From NCBI RefSeq assembly GCF_000016285.1, contig NC_011989.1, forward strand, positions 2,607,001 through 2,671,000: a stretch of 64,000 nt of DNA. The letters are read 5' to 3'. Made by a program: the position numbers and the translations under genes. This stretch comes from Allorhizobium ampelinum S4 (GTDB lineage Bacteria; Pseudomonadota; Alphaproteobacteria; Rhizobiales; Rhizobiaceae). Numbering within the stretch: the stretch's first letter is position 1; each line of letters opens with the position of its first letter. Below the pieces are notes generated by a model that made no database searches, was not told the DNA's origin, and worked only from the letters and a program-made list of their open reading frames with translations. Below are positions 58,931 to 64,000 of this stretch, piece by piece.

Positions 58931-58975
58931 TTAATCGAAAATTAACATTGGCATGTCGCGTTCCCGTGTTATCCT
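58931..58975 (+). promoter_or_regulatory. CtrA box and promoter of the gene at 59006
   Basis: TTAA-TCGAAAA-TTAAC (58931-58946) is a full match to the CtrA consensus TTAA-N7-TTAA(C). TTGGCA (58948-58953) and TATCCT (58970-58975), 16 bp apart, form a promoter just downstream, so the box sits at an activating position. CtrA is the cell-cycle regulator of alphaproteobacteria. Confidence 0.65.
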
Positions 58976-59005
58976 GTCGCCTATGGAATGAGGAGGAGGA
59001 TTGCA

Positions 59006-59293
59006 ATGGCTACGCACAGCATGACTATTCCCACGGACATGACGAATTCCGCAGATCGGACCGGTCGCGACCGACTGATCGACACGGCGGAACTCATCGA
59101 TCGCATGGCGCATGACCTGAAAGCGTCCAGCGATGCCAATCTGCCGCATTGCTACTTTGTCGAACAGGCAAAATTGCGGCTTGCCGGCCTTCATGGCCGC
59201 GAACACCGCGCCAACGACGCCCATAAAATGGTTAGCAAAAACACGGTCAACGGATCAAGCTCGGTGTTTTACGCCTGGGCGATGCCGGAATAA
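59006..59293 (+). CDS. Small hypothetical protein behind a CtrA box
   Basis: 95 residues, soluble. DRLIDTAELIDRMAHDLKAS is amphipathic helix-like, CYFVEQAKLRLAGLHGREH is the central part. No family recognised. AGGAGGAGGA before the ATG is an excellent ribosome-binding site and decides the start. Confidence 0.65.
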   Translation: MATHSMTIPTDMTNSADRTGRDRLIDTAELIDRMAHDLKASSDANLPHCYFVEQAKLRLAGLHGREHRANDAHKMVSKNTVNGSSSVFYAWAMPE

Positions 59294-59486
59294 ATAATCT
59301 GGCGAAACAATAGCTTATGAAGGGATGGACATGTCCCTTCATAGCAATGGCAAGAGAGCGAAAAGCCGCCAGGCGCGGCGTTTAGCAAGCTTCATGCGAT
59401 AATTCCTAAATAACAGGAAGCACTGACCTTTGAGGGGTCGTTGCCAACGCCCCCTCACCGCAGCAATGCTTCGGGAGGAAAGAACC

Positions 59487-59720
59487 ATGAAACAATTCGA
59501 ATGTGGACGTCTCGTACCCGGTTGCGAATGGCATACCCATGCCAAGGAAGAAGCCGAGGTGGTGCATCGTGCGGTTGACCATATCCGCATGGTACATGGA
59601 GACAGCGTGATCCGTGAAAATATTGTCCCGACGGTCCGGGCGCGGATTATCGAAACCGGCGGCAGCCCCATGAAGGCAAACCGCCCAGAGCAAGACAATT
59701 CCGCCAACCACGCCGCGTAA
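59487..59720 (+). CDS. DUF1059 protein
   Basis: 77 residues. FECGRLVPGCEWHTHAKEEAEVV (first 20 only characteristic) fits DUF1059, a small family with a Cys-rich start whose function is unknown. GGGAGGAAAGAACC precedes ATG 59487. The tail after ~62 is probably disordered. Confidence 0.82.
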   Translation: MKQFECGRLVPGCEWHTHAKEEAEVVHRAVDHIRMVHGDSVIRENIVPTVRARIIETGGSPMKANRPEQDNSANHAA

Positions 59721-59726
59721 CAACAA

Positions 59727-60989
59727 TCAACCCGACGGCGTCACCGCCTCTTTAAGCCGGGAAAGAAGCTTTTCCCGGCTGAAGGTGAAATTGGCCTGAA
59801 CCCAGCTGTCTTCCAGTGTCGATAACACCCGACCAATCTCTGGTCCGGGCGCAAGACCGGCGGCAATGGCATCACTGCCGGTGATGGGAAAGACCGGCTT
59901 TTCGAAAGCTTGCGCCCGTTGCAGCAGCCTAAACCAGCGGGCCGACGCCGCCATGCTGGCCGTATCCCCTTCTGCCTTGGCACGGGCTGAAGCCAGCGAC
60001 AGTTTCAACTGCGCGACAATGCCCGGCTTGTCGTGCCGATAGAGCAACCGGTCGAGCGCAAGATCGGCCATATCGTCCTTGATCTTCGGCGCGGTGGCAA
60101 AGCGCTGCAAAAACTCCGCCTCGGCCCGCGACAGTTTCAGCCGTTCGGCCAGTCCCTTCATCCGCTCAGGGTCATTGGGCACCATTGCCACCAGCCGCAA
60201 CAGGGGCTCCCTCTGCCAATTCAGGGCCGTTTCCGTAGCAATCAGGCCCGGAATGGCATCGATCCCCCATTTTTCCGTTTCCGGCAGGATCGCCGTCAAC
60301 ACGCCGGATTGGCGCATCCACAGCAGCGCCCGGCCCGGGTCTTTGGCGGAAAGGAGTTTTTTCGTCTCCGACCAGACCCGCTCGGCAGACAGCCGGTGCA
60401 ATTCGTCACGCGCTGCCGCACAGGCCCGCAGGCCGTCGGCATCCGGGCGTCCGCGCCCATACCAGGCAAAAAACCGGAAGAAGCGCAGCACCCGCAGATA
60501 ATCCTCGGCAATCCGCAGGCGAGCATCGCCAATGAATCGCAGCGTGCCAGTTTCTAGATCTGCCAGCCCGCCGACCGGATCGATGACCTCGCCAGACGCC
60601 GTGGCATAGAGCGCGTTGATGGTGAAATCGCGCCGCTCGGCATCCACCTGCCAGTCGGTGCCAAACGCGACCTCGGCGTGGCGGCCATTGGTTTCCACGT
60701 CACGCCGCAGCGTCGTCACTTCAAACGGCTTGCCGCCGATCACCAGCGTCACTGTGCCATGCTCAATGCCTGTTGGCACCGCCTTAATACCTGCCGCCTC
60801 GGCCCGGGCCGTCACTTCGGAGGGGACAAGCGTGGTGGCAAGATCGATATCGCCTACCGGTTCACCCAGCAGACTGTTGCGCACCGCGCCGCCCACCACC
60901 CGCACCTCGCCGCCATCAGCGTTTAACAGGGCAAAGACCTTGGCTAGCGCCGCATCCTGAAACCAGGGCTGATCCGCAACCGTCGTCAT
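59727..60989 (-). CDS. cca: CCA tRNA nucleotidyltransferase family protein
   Basis: 420 residues. VVGGAVRNSLLGEPVGDIDL has the active-site GG and the DxD. NGRHAEVAFGTDW and RRDFTINALYATA are class II Cca/PcnB motifs. It adds or repairs the tRNA 3' CCA end. The start overlaps the NUDIX stop by 4 bp; third gene of the DUF1285-NUDIX-cca operon. Confidence 0.92.
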   Translation of the reverse strand: MTTVADQPWFQDAALAKVFALLNADGGEVRVVGGAVRNSLLGEPVGDIDLATTLVPSEVTARAEAAGIKAVPTGIEHGTVTLVIGGKPFEVTTLRRDVETNGRHAEVAFGTDWQVDAERRDFTINALYATASGEVIDPVGGLADLETGTLRFIGDARLRIAEDYLRVLRFFRFFAWYGRGRPDADGLRACAAARDELHRLSAERVWSETKKLLSAKDPGRALLWMRQSGVLTAILPETEKWGIDAIPGLIATETALNWQREPLLRLVAMVPNDPERMKGLAERLKLSRAEAEFLQRFATAPKIKDDMADLALDRLLYRHDKPGIVAQLKLSLASARAKAEGDTASMAASARWFRLLQRAQAFEKPVFPITGSDAIAAGLAPGPEIGRVLSTLEDSWVQANFTFSREKLLSRLKEAVTPSG

Positions 60990-61642
60990 GCATAAAGCCT
61001 TTCATAAAGCGTGCGCAGAATGCCTGCGGTAATGCCCCAGATCTGGCGCTCGCCATAGGGCATCACATAAAAATGCCTGGTCGTCCCATTAAAGACCTTG
61101 CTGTCGCGGCGGTGATTATCGGGGTCCATCAGGAAGGATAGCGGCACTTCAAACACATCGGCCACTTCATCCGGGTTGATGGTCAGTTGAAATCCTGGCT
61201 GCACCACCGCCAGCACCGGCGTGATGCGAAAGCCGGTGCCTGCGAGATAATGCGGCAACCGTCCGACGGTTTCGACAAAGCGCGGATCAAGGCCGATTTC
61301 CTCTTCCGCCTCGCGCAGTGCCGCCGCTTCCGGGCTTGCATCTTCCGCATCGATACCGCCGCCGGGAAAGGCGATCTGACCGGAATGCTTGCGCAGCGTT
61401 GTGGTGCGCTGGGTCAGGATGATCCGCGCATCATCGCCATCATCCACGACAGGCACCAGCACGGCGGCATCCTTCAGCCGCAAGCCTTCCAGCTTCAGCA
61501 ATATCTCGGCATTCAACACATGATCGCCATGGTCGCGCCACGCGGTTTCCAGTGGCGCACCGCTCTGGCTCTGCGCCCGGCGGCGAAATTCATCGGCGGT
61601 GAAGCCTGACAGGGTCAGATTATTCCGGTTGGTTTCCGTCAT
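60986..61642 (-). CDS. NUDIX hydrolase, CoA pyrophosphatase-like
   Basis: 218 residues. The Nudix box is intact from GGGIDAEDASPEAAALREAE through EEIGL, preceded by RKHSGQIAFP, the sequence typical of CoA-diphosphatases (YeaB/NudL). Overlaps DUF1285 and cca genes by 4 bp each. Confidence 0.9.
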   Translation of the reverse strand: MTETNRNNLTLSGFTADEFRRRAQSQSGAPLETAWRDHGDHVLNAEILLKLEGLRLKDAAVLVPVVDDGDDARIILTQRTTTLRKHSGQIAFPGGGIDAEDASPEAAALREAEEEIGLDPRFVETVGRLPHYLAGTGFRITPVLAVVQPGFQLTINPDEVADVFEVPLSFLMDPDNHRRDSKVFNGTTRHFYVMPYGERQIWGITAGILRTLYERLYA

Positions 61643-62262
61643 GATGCCAATCCATCCAGATCCGCCGCTGGCATCACGGCAAATGTCTGCCCGCCGGAGC
61701 GGATGGCAAACATCGCCTGTCCGTCGATGTCGATGACCTCGCCCAGCGCCATCAACTCATAGGTGACGGCGCGTGACACCAGCGCCTCCAACCGTCCGCG
61801 CACGGCAAGATAGGGTTTCAATTGCTGGTGCTCGCCCTCGATCACAAACCGCAGTGGATGCTCCGGCCCGGCCTCAACGAGATCACCGACATTGGTGCGA
61901 AAGGTCAAGACAGGTTCGCCATTGCTTGCGCCAACCGTCATTTCCACGGCGACGAAATGGGCGTCTGCGACCTTGATTCCCAGTTTTTCCACAGGCGTGA
62001 CCAGATAGGTCTTCCCATCCTCGTCCTTGCGCAACACGGTTGAAAACAACCGCACCAAGGGCGCGCGGCCAATCGGCGTGCCGAGATAGAGCCAAGTGCC
62101 ATCGGCCAGGATTTCCATGTCGATATCGCCGCAAAACGCCGGGTTCCAGCGCTCAACCGGTGGAAGACCGGACTTGCCCCCTGCCGTCTGGTCGGCGGCA
62201 CGGGCAATCATCGCAACCAATCCAGCCGCATCGCCCGCGTCATTGTTTTCATCGCCTGCCAT
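61639..62262 (-). CDS. DUF1285 protein
   Basis: 207 residues. VERWNPAFCGDIDMEI and DGTWLYLGTPIGRAPLVRLF are DUF1285 motifs. Structural work on the family shows a nucleotide-like ligand pocket, but function is unknown. First gene of the operon; divergent from moxR. Confidence 0.9.
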   Translation of the reverse strand: MAGDENNDAGDAAGLVAMIARAADQTAGGKSGLPPVERWNPAFCGDIDMEILADGTWLYLGTPIGRAPLVRLFSTVLRKDEDGKTYLVTPVEKLGIKVADAHFVAVEMTVGASNGEPVLTFRTNVGDLVEAGPEHPLRFVIEGEHQQLKPYLAVRGRLEALVSRAVTYELMALGEVIDIDGQAMFAIRSGGQTFAVMPAADLDGLAS

Positions 62263-62462
62263 GTTTGCGTCCCGGTTTTAACCTTATTAGACATCGAAGT
62301 GAGACATGGGACACGAGATAGTCATTTGAAACCCGCTTGTCAGCCGCCCCACGGGGAATAAGTTAGATAAACTGCGCCGATACACGTAATGATCGATTCT
62401 TCTGGCAATCGGCACAGGCCTGCCTTACCTACCAATGACGATATGAGCCAACGGAGACCGCC

Positions 62463-63491
62463 ATGGGCATGATCAACACCACGGACACCGCGCTCGATGA
62501 AAAAGCCATCGTCGCTCTGGCTGAACAGGCCCTGGCCGAGATTGCCAGCGTGCGCGCCGAGGTCTCCAAGGTTATTTTCGGCCAGGAAAAGGTCGTGGAA
62601 AACACCCTGCTGGCCATTCTCTCTGGCGGCCATGCGCTGCTGGTCGGCGTGCCGGGCCTGGCCAAAACCAAACTGGTGACGACGCTCGGCACCGTGCTGG
62701 GGCTGGACGCCAACCGAATCCAGTTCACCCCCGACCTGATGCCATCAGACATTCTCGGCACCGAGGTGATGGACCAGGACGAGCATGGCCGCCGCTCCTT
62801 CCGCTTCGTCAAGGGACCGGTCTTTGCGCAGTTGCTGATGGCCGATGAAATCAACCGGGCCAGCCCGCGCACCCAATCCGCCCTGCTGCAATCCATGCAG
62901 GAATATCACATTACCATTGCCGGTCAGCGTTATGATCTGCCCGCCCCTTTCCATGTGCTGGCCACTCAGAACCCGCTGGAACAGGAAGGCACCTATCCGC
63001 TGCCGGAAGCCCAGCTCGACCGTTTCCTGTTGCAGGTCGATGTCGGCTACCCGGATTTGGCGGCGGAACGGCAGATCCTGCTCGACACGACCGGTGTCAG
63101 TGACAGCCATGCCAGCGCCGTACTCGACGCGCCGCGCCTGCTCGACATACAGAAGCTGGTCCGCCAAATGCCGGTGCCCGACAGCGTGGTCGATGCCATC
63201 CTGTCGCTGGTGCGCGCCGCCCGGCCCGGCCAAGGTCATACGGACACCGACAAGCATGTCGCCTGGGGTCCCGGTCCGCGCGCCGGACAGGCCTTGATGC
63301 TCTGCGCCCGCGCCCGCGCGCTCTACGAAGGCCGTCTTGCGCCATCTATCGATGATGTGCATGCGCTGGCCGAACCGGTGCTTCAGCACCGCATGGCCTT
63401 GACCTTTGCGGCCCGTGCCGAAGGCATGGCGGTGCGTGACGTGATCGCTGGCCTCATTAAGCACAACCCAATCAAGCACAGCAAAGCGTGA
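62463..63491 (+). CDS. MoxR-family AAA+ ATPase
   Basis: 342 residues. GVPGLAKTKL is the MoxR Walker A, LLMADEINRA Walker B and RTQSALLQSMQEY the sensor region. MoxR ATPases act with DUF58 and VWA proteins in envelope stress or metal insertion. AACGGAGACCGCC precedes the ATG. It is followed by the DUF58 gene. Confidence 0.93.
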   Translation: MGMINTTDTALDEKAIVALAEQALAEIASVRAEVSKVIFGQEKVVENTLLAILSGGHALLVGVPGLAKTKLVTTLGTVLGLDANRIQFTPDLMPSDILGTEVMDQDEHGRRSFRFVKGPVFAQLLMADEINRASPRTQSALLQSMQEYHITIAGQRYDLPAPFHVLATQNPLEQEGTYPLPEAQLDRFLLQVDVGYPDLAAERQILLDTTGVSDSHASAVLDAPRLLDIQKLVRQMPVPDSVVDAILSLVRAARPGQGHTDTDKHVAWGPGPRAGQALMLCARARALYEGRLAPSIDDVHALAEPVLQHRMALTFAARAEGMAVRDVIAGLIKHNPIKHSKA

Positions 63492-63506
63492 GGGAGCGGT
63501 AGCGTT

Positions 63507-64000
63507 TTGGCAGGATTTGCACCGGAAGCGATCAGAGGGCCTGTTGACGGACGGATCGTCGAGAAAACCCCGACCGGGGATGTTCTGGCCCGCGCCCGCC
63601 AACGCGCTGCCCTCATTCCCGATTGCATGGTGGAAGCCAAGCGGATCGCCAATACCGTCATTTCCGGCTGGCATGGCCGCAGAAAACGCGGCATTGGCGA
63701 AAATTTCTGGCAGTTCCGCCCCTATGCGGAGGGCGAAAGCCTGGCCGGAATCGATTGGCGCCGCTCGGCCCGCGACGATCATCTCTATATCCGCGACCGC
63801 GAATGGGAAGCGGCCCACACGATCTGGCTTTGGGCCGATCTGTCGCCTTCAATGATGTATAAATCCCGCTTCGGCAGTGTTTCCAAGGAAAGCCGGGCGC
63901 TGGTGCTGATGCTGGCGCTGGCCGAAGTGCTGGCACGGTCCGGCGAGCGTATCGGCTGCCCCGGCATCATGGAACCGATTTCCGCCCGCAACGCCTCCGA
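63507..64000 (+). CDS. DUF58 domain protein, N-terminal part
   Basis: About 164 residues before the window ends. HGRRKRGIGENFWQFRPYAE, then IDWRRSARDDHLYIRDREWE is the DUF58 signature. Start TTG 63507 follows AGGGAG at a good spacing. It lies 15 bp after moxR, the usual MoxR-DUF58 order; VWA-type genes would be expected next. Confidence 0.9.
   Translation, partial: MAGFAPEAIRGPVDGRIVEKTPTGDVLARARQRAALIPDCMVEAKRIANTVISGWHGRRKRGIGENFWQFRPYAEGESLAGIDWRRSARDDHLYIRDREWEAAHTIWLWADLSPSMMYKSRFGSVSKESRALVLMLALAEVLARSGERIGCPGIMEPISARNAS

Overview
The window is a contiguous piece of a chromosome from an alphaproteobacterium of the Rhizobiaceae, probably the Agrobacterium/Allorhizobium/Rhizobium group. 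Reasons: trxB followed by an LsrB/VtlR-type LysR gene and two tandem AbcR-type small RNAs; a PetP/PetR-type MarR/response-regulator pair; an OpgC-type glucan modification protein; a CtrA-type box; and many GTG/TTG starts in GC-rich codon usage. The genus is an inference. I found no rRNA, tRNA, CRISPR array, prophage or complete insertion sequence. Most genes are housekeeping.

Layout. 1-1.9 kb: trxB end, lsrB/vtlR, tandem AbcR sRNAs. 1.9-5.5 kb: ArsR plus Old Yellow Enzyme; an SDR divergent from a LysR regulator. 5.6-11.9 kb: DUF2188, Ca2+/H+ antiporter, OpgC, aspartate aminotransferase, a small membrane protein, an EamA exporter. 12.3-18.4 kb: CspA, an MBL hydrolase, petP-petR plus a sensor kinase, and the ybjN-proC-csaA operon. 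18.9-26.7 kb: ubiK, then lgt-midA-pgeF-M24 hydrolase-lipoprotein, an AT-rich repeat-bearing gap, and prs. 27-31.3 kb: a DNA-binding protein, then DUF779, an ExaC-type aldehyde dehydrogenase and a GAF-Fis regulator. 31.6-39.3 kb: rplY, pth, clpS and ychF, interrupted by a GGDEF-EAL protein with a periplasmic binding protein and by small accessory genes. 39.4-43.6 kb: an exported protein, two MaoC hydratases, glutathione peroxidase, a MITE-like inverted-repeat element and an MNT-HEPN fusion. 43.6-48.7 kb: apt, the cytochrome bc1 operon petABC, a membrane endonuclease/phosphatase. 49.1-54.6 kb: two paralogous ABC exporters around an AAC(6')-like acetyltransferase, then trmL. 54.8-59.7 kb: a GHSxG protein with a charged tail, a lone flagellin, hemF and small genes, one behind a CtrA box. 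59.7-64 kb: DUF1285-NUDIX-cca operon and moxR with the start of a DUF58 gene.

How genes connect. LsrB/VtlR is likely to control the adjacent AbcR sRNAs, which carry anti-Shine-Dalgarno loops suited to repressing transporter mRNAs. PetP/PetR homologues are tied to cytochrome bc1 expression elsewhere, and petABC lies about 30 kb away. Lgt modifies lipoproteins such as the one encoded four genes downstream. The GAF-Fis regulator probably acts at a perfect palindrome in front of the aldehyde dehydrogenase gene.

The best leads are the AbcR pair with its putative LysR sites, the one-chain MNT-HEPN protein beside an inverted-repeat element, the AAC(6') gene between two exporters, the regulator lacking its AAA+ domain, the M24 protein without metal ligands, and the CtrA-box-controlled small protein. 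No wholly new multi-gene system could be demonstrated from sequence alone.
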